From Paracoccaceae bacterium (lineage in GTDB: Bacteria; Pseudomonadota; Alphaproteobacteria; Rhodobacterales; Rhodobacteraceae), in contig JALSKC010000072.1 in NCBI GenBank assembly GCA_026989055.1, positions 62,001 through 126,000 of the forward strand: a stretch of DNA of 64,000 nt, in the 5' to 3' direction. Of the stretch, positions 1-8,121 are shown piece after piece (the first letter of the stretch is position 1; every line of letters starts with the position of its first letter). Both the position numbers and the translations under genes were made by a program. The notes beneath the pieces were generated by a model that worked only from the letters and a program-made list of their open reading frames with translations, ran no database searches and was not told the origin of the DNA.

Positions 1-2
1 TC

Positions 3-1334
3 ACATGGCACACCGGCAAGGTGTTCACCGACACCCGGGAAACCTACCGCTTCGACCTGCTGCCCGAAGGAGGCCACAAGATGCCGGCCTTCATCAACCT
101 TCAGCAGTACCACCTCGAAGAATTCCTGGTGCGCCGGGTCCGGGAACTGGAAAGCCGGGGCAGGCCGATAGAGATCCGCGGCCGCAACAGGGTGTCGGCG
201 ATATCGAACAACGGGAATTTCGTCCGCCTCGAAGTGGACACGCCCGAGGGGCCATACAACGTCGAGGCCGACTGGCTGATCGCCTGCGACGGCGCCGGCT
301 CGCCCATCCGCCAGATGCTCGGGCTCGATTTCGTCGGCAAGGTGTTCGAGGACAACTTCCTGATCGCCGATGTGATCATGCGGGCCGATTTCCCCTCCGA
401 ACGCTGGTTCTGGTTCGACCCGCCCTTCAACCGCGGCCAGTCGGCCCTGCTGCACAAGCAGCCCGACAACGTCTGGCGGATAGACTTTCAGCTGGGCCGG
501 GACATCGACCGCGAGGAAGAGCTGAAGCCCGAGAACATCGACCGAAGGCTGCGCGCCATGCTGGGCGAGGATGTGGAATACGAACTGGAATGGAGCTCGA
601 TCTATACCTTCCAGTGCCGCCGCATGGAAAAATTCCGCCACGGCCGGGTGCTGTTCGCGGGCGACGCGGCGCATCAGGTCTCGCCCTTCGGGGCGCGCGG
701 GGCGAATTCCGGCTTTCAGGATACCGACAACCTGTGCTGGAAGCTGAAACTGGTGCTGGACGGAACGGCGCCCGAAACCCTGCTCGACAGCTACAGCGAC
801 GAGCGGACTTACGGGGCGGATGAAAACATCCTGAACTCGACCCGCTCGACCGAATTCATCACCCCGAAATCCGAGATCAGCCGCATCTTCCGCGACGCGG
901 TTCTGGATCTGGCGGTCGAGCATGACTTCGCCCGTCCCCTGGTCAACTCCGGCCGCCTGTCGGTGCCCTGCACCTATGACGGATCGGTGCTGAACGGCCC
1001 CGACGATCCGGCGCTTCCGCGCCGCACCCGCCCCGGCGCCCCGGCGGTGGACGCGCCGCTGGATGGCGGCTGGCTGCTGGACAGGCTGGGCGACCGGTTC
1101 CAACTGCTGCTGATCGGCGCAGATGGCCCCGAGAGACTGAACGAAAGCGGGCTTGAAATCGAGGTTCTGCGCGTCAATCCAGAGAAAAACCCCGAATTGA
1201 GGGCGCGTTATCTGGGCGATGCGCTGGCCGCCGTCTATCTGCTGCGTCCCGATCAGCACGTGGCCGCGCGCTGGAGCGCCTGGGACGAGGCCGCCACCCG
1301 CGCGGCGATCCGCCGCGCCCTGGGAATGGAGTGA
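3..1334 (+). CDS. FAD-dependent aromatic-type monooxygenase (5' truncated by window edge)
   Basis: The reading frame is open from the first bases of the window, so the N-terminal FAD-binding GxGxxG region lies upstream; 443 residues are visible of a family usually near 540. Visible class A flavoprotein hydroxylase signatures are CDGAGSPIR (about residue 95) and GDAAHQVSPFGARGAN (about residue 220), the second FAD/ribityl-binding motif. The C-terminal 110 residues resemble the thioredoxin-like tail of phenol and 3-(3-hydroxyphenyl)propionate hydroxylases. It probably hydroxylates an aromatic or similar substrate with NAD(P)H and O2 in the cytoplasm; the substrate is not readable. An internal GTG at 21 is not the real start. 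It is followed at 4 nt by a DUF2783 gene and then a VOC gene, a common pairing for this monooxygenase group. Confidence 0.85.
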   Translation, partial: TWHTGKVFTDTRETYRFDLLPEGGHKMPAFINLQQYHLEEFLVRRVRELESRGRPIEIRGRNRVSAISNNGNFVRLEVDTPEGPYNVEADWLIACDGAGSPIRQMLGLDFVGKVFEDNFLIADVIMRADFPSERWFWFDPPFNRGQSALLHKQPDNVWRIDFQLGRDIDREEELKPENIDRRLRAMLGEDVEYELEWSSIYTFQCRRMEKFRHGRVLFAGDAAHQVSPFGARGANSGFQDTDNLCWKLKLVLDGTAPETLLDSYSDERTYGADENILNSTRSTEFITPKSEISRIFRDAVLDLAVEHDFARPLVNSGRLSVPCTYDGSVLNGPDDPALPRRTRPGAPAVDAPLDGGWLLDRLGDRFQLLLIGADGPERLNESGLEIEVLRVNPEKNPELRARYLGDALAAVYLLRPDQHVAARWSAWDEAATRAAIRRALGME

Positions 1335-1338
1335 GCGC

Positions 1339-1548
1339 ATGAACAGAACGACCGGGCTGAACACGCAGCCGAACCTGGCCGATCCGGACGGCTTCTATGC
1401 CGCGCTGATGGCTGCCCACGAGGGGCTGACCAAGGCCCAGAGCGATGCGCTGAACGCCCGCCTGGTCCTGATCCTGGCCAACCACATCGGCGACGAAGAG
1501 GTGCTGAAACAAGCCCTGGCCGCCGCCAGGAAATCCGCCCGCGCCTGA
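1339..1548 (+). CDS. DUF2783 domain protein
   Basis: This is a 69-residue, mostly helical cytoplasmic protein. The pattern (LADPDGFYAALMAAHEGL near the start, then LNARLVLILANHIGDEEVL) fits the DUF2783 family of about 60-70 residues. I know that family mainly as a neighbour of FAD-dependent monooxygenases, which is the arrangement here. The ATG at 1339 follows the monooxygenase stop by 4 nt, so the two are co-transcribed and probably translationally coupled. Its role is unknown; an accessory or stabilising partner of the monooxygenase is an inference from co-occurrence only. Confidence 0.75.
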   Translation: MNRTTGLNTQPNLADPDGFYAALMAAHEGLTKAQSDALNARLVLILANHIGDEEVLKQALAAARKSARA

Positions 1549-1571
1549 CGGGCCAACCGAAAGGACAAGAC

Positions 1572-2108
1572 ATGAAAGTCGAACAGATCCACCACGTCGC
1601 CTACCGCTGCAGGGACGCCAGGGAAACCGTGGAGTGGTACGGCAAGATGCTGAACATGGATTTCATCCTGGCGATTGCCGAGGACCGCGTGCCCTCGACC
1701 CACGAACCCGATCCCTACATGCATATCTTTCTGGATGCGGGGAACGGCAATGTGCTGGCATTTTTCGAACTGCCGACCAAGCCGGAAATGGGGCGCGACC
1801 CGAACACGCCGGTCTGGGTGCAGCACATCGCCTTCAAGGTGAAGGACCGCGAAACGCTGATCGCCTTCAAGGAACACCTCGAGGCAAACGGTGTCGAGGT
1901 GCTGGGTGTCACCGATCACTCGATCTTCCATTCGATCTATTTCTTCGACCCGAATGGCCACCGCATCGAACTGGCCTGCCCCGACCCGGAAGAAGAGGCG
2001 ATGCTGGAAAAGCTCGACGCGGTGAAATGGGACATGCTCGAAGAGTGGTCGCAGACCAAACGCGCCCCGAAACACGCCGACTGGCTGCACCGGAAGGAGT
2101 TCTCCTGA
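1572..2108 (+). CDS. VOC/glyoxalase-superfamily protein (dioxygenase-like)
   Basis: A 178-residue vicinal oxygen chelate protein. Candidate metal ligands of the paired beta-alpha-beta-beta-beta modules are visible: His7/His8 in HHVAY, a His in VQHIAF (about residue 85) and a Glu in HRIELAC (about residue 131). This pattern fits extradiol dioxygenase or glyoxalase-like enzymes with a 2-His-1-carboxylate site. The C-terminal extension after residue 140 is acidic and then Trp-rich. It is third in the operon after the monooxygenase and DUF2783 genes, so ring cleavage or isomerisation of the hydroxylated product is a reasonable inference. The start has an AAGGACAAGAC leader with an acceptable Shine-Dalgarno site. 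Confidence 0.8.
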   Translation: MKVEQIHHVAYRCRDARETVEWYGKMLNMDFILAIAEDRVPSTHEPDPYMHIFLDAGNGNVLAFFELPTKPEMGRDPNTPVWVQHIAFKVKDRETLIAFKEHLEANGVEVLGVTDHSIFHSIYFFDPNGHRIELACPDPEEEAMLEKLDAVKWDMLEEWSQTKRAPKHADWLHRKEFS

Positions 2109-2123
2109 GATCGACGCCGCCTT

Positions 2124-2155
2124 CCGTTCCGGCGGTCGCGAGCCCGGCGGAACGG
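2124..2155. terminator. Inverted repeat between convergent operons
   Basis: CCGTTCCG and CGGAACGG form a perfect 8-bp inverted repeat separated by 16 nt, in the 117-nt gap between the plus-strand VOC gene and the minus-strand BKACE gene. It could act as a bidirectional terminator, but no T-tract follows on either strand, so the role is uncertain. Confidence 0.3.
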
Positions 2156-2225
2156 GGGCGGTGGCCGGAACCGACACTCGGAGCGCAGGCCGGAATGCGC
2201 GTTCCCCGCAAGTCGCCTGCCCGGC

Positions 2226-3059
2226 CTATGCGGCCGGGCGCAGGCCGAGGATCCGCCGTGCCTGGGCCGCCGTCGCCACCGGGCGGCCGTGCTTTTCGCA
2301 CAGCTCCACCGCCCGGCGCACCAGCGCCGCGTTCGAGGGGGCGAGGCGGGCGCGGTCCAGGCGGATGTTGTCCTCCAGCCCGGTGCGGGTATGGCCGCCG
2401 GCGGCGATGGCCCATTCGTTCACCGTGATCTGCCCGGCCCCGACACCGGCGCCGCACCAGAGCGCATCCGGGGCCAGGCGCTTCAGCGTGCGGATGTAGA
2501 AGTCGAACACCTCGCGATCCACCGGCATGGCGTTCTTCACCCCCATCACGAACTGCACATAGAGCGGCCCCCGCAGGCGCCCCTCCTGCTGCATCTTCAC
2601 CGCCTGGAAGATGTGCGAAAGATCGAAGGCCTCGATTTCCGGCTTGATGTCATGGCGGAGCATCTCGGCGGCCAGCCAGTCCACCAGATCGGGCGGGTTT
2701 TCATAGACACGGGTGGGGAAGTTGTTCGAGCCCACCGACAGCGAGGCCATGTCCGGGCGCAGCGGCAGCATTCCGCCGCGTTCGCGCCCCGCCCCCGAGC
2801 GCCCGCCGGTGGACAGCTGGATGATCATGCCGGGGCAGTGTTTCCTGAGCCCCTCCATCAGGGCCGCAAAACGATCCGGGTCCGAGGTCGGCGTGCCGTC
2901 GTCCTTGCGTACGTGGCAGTGGGCGATCGAGGCGCCGGCTTCGAAGGCCTCATGGGTGCTTTCGATCTGTTCCGAGACGCTGATCGGCACTGCCGGGTTG
3001 TGTTCCTTGCGCGGTACCGAGCCGGTGATGGCCACGCAGATGATGCAGGGGGTGGTCAT
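2226..3059 (-). CDS. Beta-keto acid cleavage enzyme (BKACE family)
   Basis: A 277-residue protein of the BKACE family (formerly DUF849), which condenses a beta-keto acid with acetyl-CoA to give acetoacetate and a new acyl-CoA using a divalent metal. The zinc ligands His47 and His49 are seen in AHCHVR, and the HTRTGLEDN motif near residue 230 carries the conserved Glu. STGGRSG and the GAGVGAGQ segment also match the TIM-barrel family. It is the last gene of a five-gene minus-strand operon; its ATG overlaps the preceding hydrolase stop by 4 nt. The specific keto acid cannot be read from sequence. An in-frame extension upstream lies wholly inside the hydrolase gene and is rejected as the start. 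Confidence 0.88.
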   Translation of the reverse strand: MTTPCIICVAITGSVPRKEHNPAVPISVSEQIESTHEAFEAGASIAHCHVRKDDGTPTSDPDRFAALMEGLRKHCPGMIIQLSTGGRSGAGRERGGMLPLRPDMASLSVGSNNFPTRVYENPPDLVDWLAAEMLRHDIKPEIEAFDLSHIFQAVKMQQEGRLRGPLYVQFVMGVKNAMPVDREVFDFYIRTLKRLAPDALWCGAGVGAGQITVNEWAIAAGGHTRTGLEDNIRLDRARLAPSNAALVRRAVELCEKHGRPVATAAQARRILGLRPAA

Positions 3060-3793
3060 GGGGAAGAAGGTTCCTCTTGACGGAGTTGCAGGAGAATGTC
3101 GGCCAGCATCTGCGGCCGGGTGATCTGCGGCAGGTGGCCGCAGTCGATATCGGCCACCGGGTCGCAGGCGCCGCGCCCGGCCATCCGGCGCTGCAGATCG
3201 GGGCTGACGGTGCGGTCCTGCCGGCACAGGACATAGGCGCGCGGCACGCGGCCGAAACGTTCCGGCGTCAGGGCCGCCGGCTCGGTCTGCACCCGGTTCG
3301 GCTGCTGGCCGAGCCCGGCGATCACCCCGGCGCACTGGGCCTGGGTCGCGTCCTGGCAGAGCCGCTCGCACAGCCCTTCGGGGCACAGCACGGTGGCGCC
3401 GGGAAGAGGGGCGGGGCGCACCAGGTCGCGGATGCCGGGCATCTCCTGCCGACGAATCAGATCGAGAAGCGAGTCGCCGTCCTGCGGCAGGAAGGCGGCC
3501 ACATACACCAGCCGCACCACCAGATCCGGCACCCTTTCCGCGGCCGCCGAGATCACCATGCCGCCCATGGAGTGGCCCACCAGCAGCGCCGGACCGCTCC
3601 GGCGCAGCAGCGCCGCGACGGCTTCGGCGCATTCGGCCAGCCCGACCTCCGCCGGAGGGGTGGGGTCGGCCCCGTGGCCGGGCAGGTCGGGGGCATGCAC
3701 CGTCAGCCCCGCCGCCGACAGCCGCGCGGCCACCGCCGCCCAGGTCGTGCCGCGGCTCCAGGCGCCGTGAATCAGCACCACCGGCCCCTTCAT
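3056..3793 (-). CDS. Alpha/beta hydrolase
   Basis: A 245-residue cytoplasmic alpha/beta hydrolase. It begins with the oxyanion-region motif VVLIHGAW, has the nucleophile elbow GHSMGG with Ser75, a likely acid Asp in CRQDRTVS, and the catalytic His in DIDCGHLPQ near residue 220. The short cap and overall length fit the esterase/HNL-like subgroup (salicylate esterase type). Substrate unknown. It overlaps the neighbouring dehydratase and BKACE genes by 4 nt on each side, so translation is coupled through the operon. Confidence 0.85.
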   Translation of the reverse strand: MKGPVVLIHGAWSRGTTWAAVAARLSAAGLTVHAPDLPGHGADPTPPAEVGLAECAEAVAALLRRSGPALLVGHSMGGMVISAAAERVPDLVVRLVYVAAFLPQDGDSLLDLIRRQEMPGIRDLVRPAPLPGATVLCPEGLCERLCQDATQAQCAGVIAGLGQQPNRVQTEPAALTPERFGRVPRAYVLCRQDRTVSPDLQRRMAGRGACDPVADIDCGHLPQITRPQMLADILLQLRQEEPSSP

Positions 3794-4758
3794 GGCGTCT
3801 GCCCGTCGATCGTGCGGGCGAACAGCTGGGCATCCACATTGCCGCCGGAAATCACGACGATCAGCGTTTCCGCCTGCAGTTCGTCCCGCCGGTTCAACGC
3901 TGCGGCCAGCGCGAGGGCTCCGCCGGGCTCGGAAACGAGTTTCAGACGGGAAAACGCGACAGCCATTGCCGCCAGCGCCTCGTCGTCGCTCACCGCCAGC
4001 CCCGGCCCGGCCAGCCGTTTCAGGACCGGCCAGGTCAGTTCGCCGGCGGAAGGCGTGAGCACCGCATCGCAGATCGAACCCGCGCGGCGCCGGTTGCCTT
4101 CGCGCCGATCCGAGCGCAGCGAGCGGGCCACGTCGTCGAACCCCACCGGTTCCACCGGCCGAACCCGCATGTGCGGTGCGCGCGCCTCCAGCGCCAGGGC
4201 GATTCCGGCGGCCAGCCCGCCGCCGCCGCAGGGCACCAGCACCTCGGCCCGCTCCACACCCCGCCCGGCGGCCTGCTCGGCGATCTCCAGCCCTGTCGTG
4301 CCCTGGCCGGCGATGACCTGTTCGTCGTCGAAGGGTCTGATCAGGTGCAGGTCGCGTTCCCTGGCCAGCCGAGCGCCGATCGCGTCCCGATCCTCGGCGG
4401 CGCGATCATGCAGCACCACCTCGGCCCCCAGCGCGCGGGCGTTTTCGATTTTCGGCTTCGGCGCGTCCGAAGGCATCACGACCAGACAGCATCGCCCGTG
4501 GGCCGCAGCGGCATGCGCCAGACCCTGCGCGTGGTTGCCGCTGGAAAGGCCGAGCACTCCCCGCCCGTCGTCGGGCAGGGTCGAGACCGCCGCCCAGCCG
4601 CCGCGGGCCTTGAAGCTGCCGGTATGCTGCAGGCATTCGGGCTTGATCAGCACCTTCCGTCCGGCCAGCGTGTCGATGAAGGGCGAGCTCAGGAGCGGCG
4701 TGCGGCGCAGCCGGCCGGCCATGCGGTGCGCCGCGGCTTCGATCATGGCGATGTTCAC
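3790..4758 (-). CDS. Threonine/serine dehydratase-like PLP enzyme
   Basis: A 322-residue fold-type II PLP enzyme. Lys50 in HTGSFKARG is the Schiff-base lysine, SSGNHAQG binds the substrate carboxylate, and PCGGGGLAAG (about residue 175) binds the PLP phosphate. Length and absence of a C-terminal ACT domain fit catabolic threonine dehydratase, serine racemase or hydroxyaspartate dehydratase rather than biosynthetic IlvA. Deamination of a hydroxyamino acid to a keto acid would suit the BKACE enzyme downstream, but this is inference. It is coupled to the adjacent hydrolase genes by 4-nt overlaps. Confidence 0.85.
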   Translation of the reverse strand: MNIAMIEAAAHRMAGRLRRTPLLSSPFIDTLAGRKVLIKPECLQHTGSFKARGGWAAVSTLPDDGRGVLGLSSGNHAQGLAHAAAAHGRCCLVVMPSDAPKPKIENARALGAEVVLHDRAAEDRDAIGARLARERDLHLIRPFDDEQVIAGQGTTGLEIAEQAAGRGVERAEVLVPCGGGGLAAGIALALEARAPHMRVRPVEPVGFDDVARSLRSDRREGNRRRAGSICDAVLTPSAGELTWPVLKRLAGPGLAVSDDEALAAMAVAFSRLKLVSEPGGALALAAALNRRDELQAETLIVVISGGNVDAQLFARTIDGQTP

Positions 4759-5600
4759 CGCATCGCCTCCCGCATCTGCTTCACCTTCTTCAGCCAGGCG
4801 CGGATCGCCGCCAGCGCCTCGGGCTCGTCGAGAAATGGCACATGCCCGCGCCCGGGCACTTCGGCGAAGATCATGTCGGGGCGGCGGCGGCGCATCTTGG
4901 CGGCGGTTTCGCGGCTCAGCAGGTCGGAGCCGGCGCCACGGAGCAGCGCCAGCGGCAGGCCCTGCATGGCATCGAACAGCGGCCAGAGATCGGGGGCAGG
5001 CAGGGCCCCGGCGGCCTCGACGGCCTCGCGCAGGCGCGGATCGTAACGGACGTCGAGCCCGGTTCCGGTTTCCACCGTCTGGTTGCGGGCCTCCCGGAGC
5101 CAGCGTTCGGGCGGCACGCCGGAAAAGCCCGGCAGCAGCCCGGGGAGAGCGGCGGCCATCTCGGCATGACTGGAGAATTCCGGGCGCCGGCCGAGATAGC
5201 CCATGATGCGGGCAATGGCGGCGGGTTCGATCACCGGACCGATGTCGTTCAGGCAGATCCCGAGGAGGCGCTCGGGTGCGGTCGCGGCCAGCGTCATGGC
5301 GATCAGCCCGCCGCGCGAAGTGCCGATGATGGCGACGCGTTCGATCTCCAGATGGTCGAGCAGTTCGAGCGCGTCACGCGCTTCCGTCGGGATGTTGTAG
5401 CTCATCGGGTCGGGGGCGTGCCCGGATGCTCCGCGGCCGCGACAGTCCATGCGGATCAGGCGCAGGTCGGGCAGGTGCGGGGCCAGATAGTCGAAATCGG
5501 CCATGTTGCGCGTCAGCCCGGCAAGGCAGAGCAGCGGCATCCCCCGGCCCTCGTCGCGGTAGGCCAGGGTCAGGCCGTCGGAGCTTCCGAAGGCGGGCAT
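4755..5600 (-). CDS. Alpha/beta hydrolase
   Basis: A 281-residue alpha/beta hydrolase distinct from the one at 3056-3793. The nucleophile elbow is GTSRGG with Ser95, the strand before it is VAIIG, and VPGRGHVPFLDEP near the C-terminus supplies the catalytic His. MDCRGRGASG (residues 51-60) is the usual oxyanion-side motif of the epoxide hydrolase/haloperoxidase-like group. The ATG at 5600 shares one base with the stop of the upstream HAD gene, and its own stop overlaps the dehydratase start by 4 nt. Substrate unknown. Members next to HAD dehalogenases are often lactonase- or esterase-like, which is only suggestive. Confidence 0.85.
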   Translation of the reverse strand: MPAFGSSDGLTLAYRDEGRGMPLLCLAGLTRNMADFDYLAPHLPDLRLIRMDCRGRGASGHAPDPMSYNIPTEARDALELLDHLEIERVAIIGTSRGGLIAMTLAATAPERLLGICLNDIGPVIEPAAIARIMGYLGRRPEFSSHAEMAAALPGLLPGFSGVPPERWLREARNQTVETGTGLDVRYDPRLREAVEAAGALPAPDLWPLFDAMQGLPLALLRGAGSDLLSRETAAKMRRRRPDMIFAEVPGRGHVPFLDEPEALAAIRAWLKKVKQMREAMR

Positions 5601-6286
5601 TACAGCTCGCCCGCGACCTGGGGAATCGCGCCCAGGTCGGTCAGGATCCTTTCCGGCCTCCACGGCAGCCGGTCCACCGGTTCGCCGGCGCGGTTCACCC
5701 AGACGGCGCGGAAGCCGAAGCCGGCGGCCGCGGCCGCGTCCCAGCCGTTGGAGGAGACGAACAGGGTCTCGTCCGGGGCGCATCCGAAATGCTCCGGAAC
5801 CATCCGGTAGACCGAAGCATGCGGCTTGAACACGCCGACGCGCTCGACCGAGAGAACGGCGTCCAGCTCGCCGCCGATTCCGGCCGAGCGCACGGCGGCC
5901 TCCAGCATCCCGGGCGACCCGTTGGACAGGATCGCCGTGGCCAGGCCGGCCCCTTTCAGCCGCGACAGCATTTCGGGGACTTCCGGATAGGCCGCCAGCT
6001 CCAGATACAGCTCCAGAAGGCGTTCGCGCAGTCCGGGCGCGGCCGTCAGCCCCGCGGCTTCCAGCGCCCAGTCCAGACTGTCCTGCGTTACCTGCCAGAA
6101 ATCCGCATGCGTGCCGCTGACGGCGCGGATCCAGGTGTATTGCAGTTGCTTCTGCCGCCAGTCTGCGGCGATCTGGCGCCAGTGCAGCGCCAGGGTTTCG
6201 CCTTCCTGCTCCCGGGCGGTTTCGCGGGCGGCCGCGGTCACGTCGAACAGGGTGCCGTAGGCATCGAAAACGCAGAGTCGTATCAT
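5600..6286 (-). CDS. Haloacid dehalogenase type II (HAD superfamily)
   Basis: A 228-residue HAD protein. The N-terminal FDAYGTLFDV motif carries Asp8, the nucleophile; LSNGSP supplies the motif II Ser/Asn; FKPHASVY the motif III Lys; and SSNGWDAAAAAGFG the type-II dehalogenase motif. It hydrolyses L-2-haloacids to D-2-hydroxyacids in characterised members, though many genomic members act on other small acids. It is the first gene of the five-gene minus-strand operon and has only a weak Shine-Dalgarno sequence. The 132 nt upstream to the next gene contain no clear promoter. Confidence 0.88.
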   Translation of the reverse strand: MIRLCVFDAYGTLFDVTAAARETAREQEGETLALHWRQIAADWRQKQLQYTWIRAVSGTHADFWQVTQDSLDWALEAAGLTAAPGLRERLLELYLELAAYPEVPEMLSRLKGAGLATAILSNGSPGMLEAAVRSAGIGGELDAVLSVERVGVFKPHASVYRMVPEHFGCAPDETLFVSSNGWDAAAAAGFGFRAVWVNRAGEPVDRLPWRPERILTDLGAIPQVAGEL

Positions 6287-6418
6287 TGCCCGGATCTTTC
6301 GCCTTGCCGGTCAGGCGATTCTGGCACGCCTTTTCGCGGGATGAAAGCGGCAATCGGGCGGGGCGGGGGGCGGAGAAGGGGCCTGCGGCGCAGGGCGCCT
6401 GCCGGTCGGTCCGCAGGT

Positions 6419-7216
6419 TCAGGAGAAATAGGCCCGGAACAGCCACCAGCCGGCGGAAAAATGCGCCGCCAGGGTAAATACATAGGCAGCCAGGGCGATC
6501 AGCCCGTGATCCGGTTTCAGCGGAACCCGGCCCGGCCCGGCCCGGTGGAACAGGCTCTGCGCGCCATAGGCGGCGGCGATCATCAGCGCGACCGAGCCGG
6601 TGCGCAGGGAGGCGGTGAACATCGCCGTGCTCATGAAAACGGCCATCGCCGGGGTCAGGGCCGGCCAGTAGCTGGCAACCGCGCAGCGCATGCAGCGTGC
6701 GCCGTCAAACGGTGCGAACGGCAGCAGAAGCACGAAATTGACCGCGCCCAGCGTTGCGGCAAGCAGCCACAGCGCCCCGGCCGGTCCGGGGGCGCTGTCG
6801 CGCAGGGCCACGGCAAGGCTGGCGGCGAGGACCAGCGGGCCGAGGCTGATCGCCGGCCCCATGATGGCGGTCAGGAATTCCTGACCGTCCGAGGTCAGCG
6901 GGCGATCGGAGACCGGCATGCGGTCGAGAAAGGGGGCGAGGCGGAAGCGGGCATCCGCATGGCCGAGCATCCGATAGGCCAGGACCTGCCCCAGCTCGCG
7001 CAGCAGCAGGGCGAAGAGGATCGGCAGCGCGAACTGCATGCCCAGAAGTGCGGTGCAGGCGATGCAGAGGACGAAACCGGCCAGGACAGACTGGCCGTTG
7101 AATCCGCTCAGCCTGAGCGCGCCCCCCGTCGGCAGGCCGGGGCGGGGCAGGGCAGCGGCACCCAGCATGATGATTGCGGCAAGCAGGACGAAGAGCACCG
7201 GTTTCCCTTCCTTCAC
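6419..7216 (-). CDS. Polytopic membrane protein resembling M50 site-2 protease with degenerate active site
   Basis: A 265-residue membrane protein with about six hydrophobic segments. The order of landmarks recalls M50 site-2 proteases: RELGQVLAYRMLGH at residues 73-86 where HExGH would lie, MGPAISLGPLVLA around 119-131 where the GPxxN helix lies, and LLLPFAPFDGAR around 163-174 where the NxxPxPxLDGG zinc-ligand motif lies. The first His of HExxH is Arg73 and the second is Gln77, so metal binding should be lost; Asp171 is retained. It may therefore be a pseudoprotease, or an unrelated membrane family. The start is a GTG at 7216 with no good ribosome site and is uncertain. It lies downstream of fabI on the same strand. 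Confidence 0.6.
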   Translation of the reverse strand: MKEGKPVLFVLLAAIIMLGAAALPRPGLPTGGALRLSGFNGQSVLAGFVLCIACTALLGMQFALPILFALLLRELGQVLAYRMLGHADARFRLAPFLDRMPVSDRPLTSDGQEFLTAIMGPAISLGPLVLAASLAVALRDSAPGPAGALWLLAATLGAVNFVLLLPFAPFDGARCMRCAVASYWPALTPAMAVFMSTAMFTASLRTGSVALMIAAAYGAQSLFHRAGPGRVPLKPDHGLIALAAYVFTLAAHFSAGWWLFRAYFS

Positions 7217-7327
7217 GAGGCACGCGCAGGCGTGCGGTTCGCTGCCATTCGAGGGGATCTTACTTAAACCCGGGTTAAGGTTAACCGGCCTTGCCGGGAA
7301 CAGACTGTTTCCGCCCGGGAACTGGGG

Positions 7328-8116
7328 CTACAGGTTCTCCGGCACCGGCATGCCCATGATGTGATAGCCGCCGTCCACATGCACGATCTCGCCGGTGGTC
7401 GAGGCGCCGTAGTCCGAGGCCAGCCAGGCGGCGGTGCCGCCGATCGCCTCCAGCGTGGCGTTGGCGCGCATCGGGGCGTTGGCCTCGGCATGGCGGAAGG
7501 TCTTGCGGGCCGAGCCGATGGCCGAGCCGGCAAGGGTCTTCATCGGGCCCGGGGCGATCGCGTTCACCCGGATGCCGTCGGGGCCGAGGTCGTTGGCCAG
7601 GTAGCGCACCGCCGCCTCCAGCGCCGCCTTGGCCACGCCCATCACGTTGTAGTTGGGCATCACCCGGGTGGAGCCGTCGAAGGTGAGCGTCAGGATGGTG
7701 CCGCCCTCGCGCATCATCGGCGTTGCGCGGCGGGCCACGTCGATCAGCGAATAGCAGGAGATGTCCAGCGAGTTGTGGAAATTGGCGCGGGTGGTGTCCA
7801 TGAACCGGCCCGTCAGCTCGTTCTTGTCGGAATAGGCGATGGCGTGGATCACGAAATCCAGCCGGTCCCAGCGCCGGGCCAGAAGGGCGAAGGCGGCCTC
7901 CACCGAGGCCTCGTTGGTCACGTCCACATCCAGCAGGATGTCGGAGCCGAGGCTTTCCGCCAGTGGGCGCACCCGCTTGCCGAAGGCTTCGCCCTGGTAG
8001 GTGAAGGCCAGTTCCGCGCCCTCGCGGGCCATCGTCTCGGCAATGCCCCAGGCGATGGAGCGGCTGTTGGCAACCCCCATCACCAGCCCGCGCCGGCCTT
8101 TCAGAAGATCCGCCAT
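7328..8116 (-). CDS. fabI: Enoyl-[acyl-carrier-protein] reductase (NADH)
   Basis: A 262-residue SDR-superfamily reductase catalysing the last step of each fatty-acid elongation cycle. The cofactor site [11 protein letters not shown] (residues 14-24) is the atypical FabI glycine motif, and [10 protein letters not shown] places Tyr156 and Lys163 at the E. coli catalytic numbering. Position 146, Tyr in E. coli, reads Phe here (LTLTFDG), a tolerated difference outside the Tyr-x6-Lys pair. The C-terminus GGYHIMGMP is characteristic. It lies 5 nt downstream of fabB, and fabA-fabB-fabI form one operon for unsaturated and saturated fatty-acid synthesis. This is the step inhibited by triclosan-class compounds in other bacteria. 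Confidence 0.95.
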   Translation of the reverse strand: MADLLKGRRGLVMGVANSRSIAWGIAETMAREGAELAFTYQGEAFGKRVRPLAESLGSDILLDVDVTNEASVEAAFALLARRWDRLDFVIHAIAYSDKNELTGRFMDTTRANFHNSLDISCYSLIDVARRATPMMREGGTILTLTFDGSTRVMPNYNVMGVAKAALEAAVRYLANDLGPDGIRVNAIAPGPMKTLAGSAIGSARKTFRHAEANAPMRANATLEAIGGTAAWLASDYGASTTGEIVHVDGGYHIMGMPVPENL

Positions 8117-8121
8117 CGCGT

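Noticed and set aside
7262-7300. Palindromic TTAAACCCGGGTTAA stretch downstream of fabI as a terminator
   Set aside because: The arms are interrupted and no T-tract follows on the minus strand; it is too weak to call.
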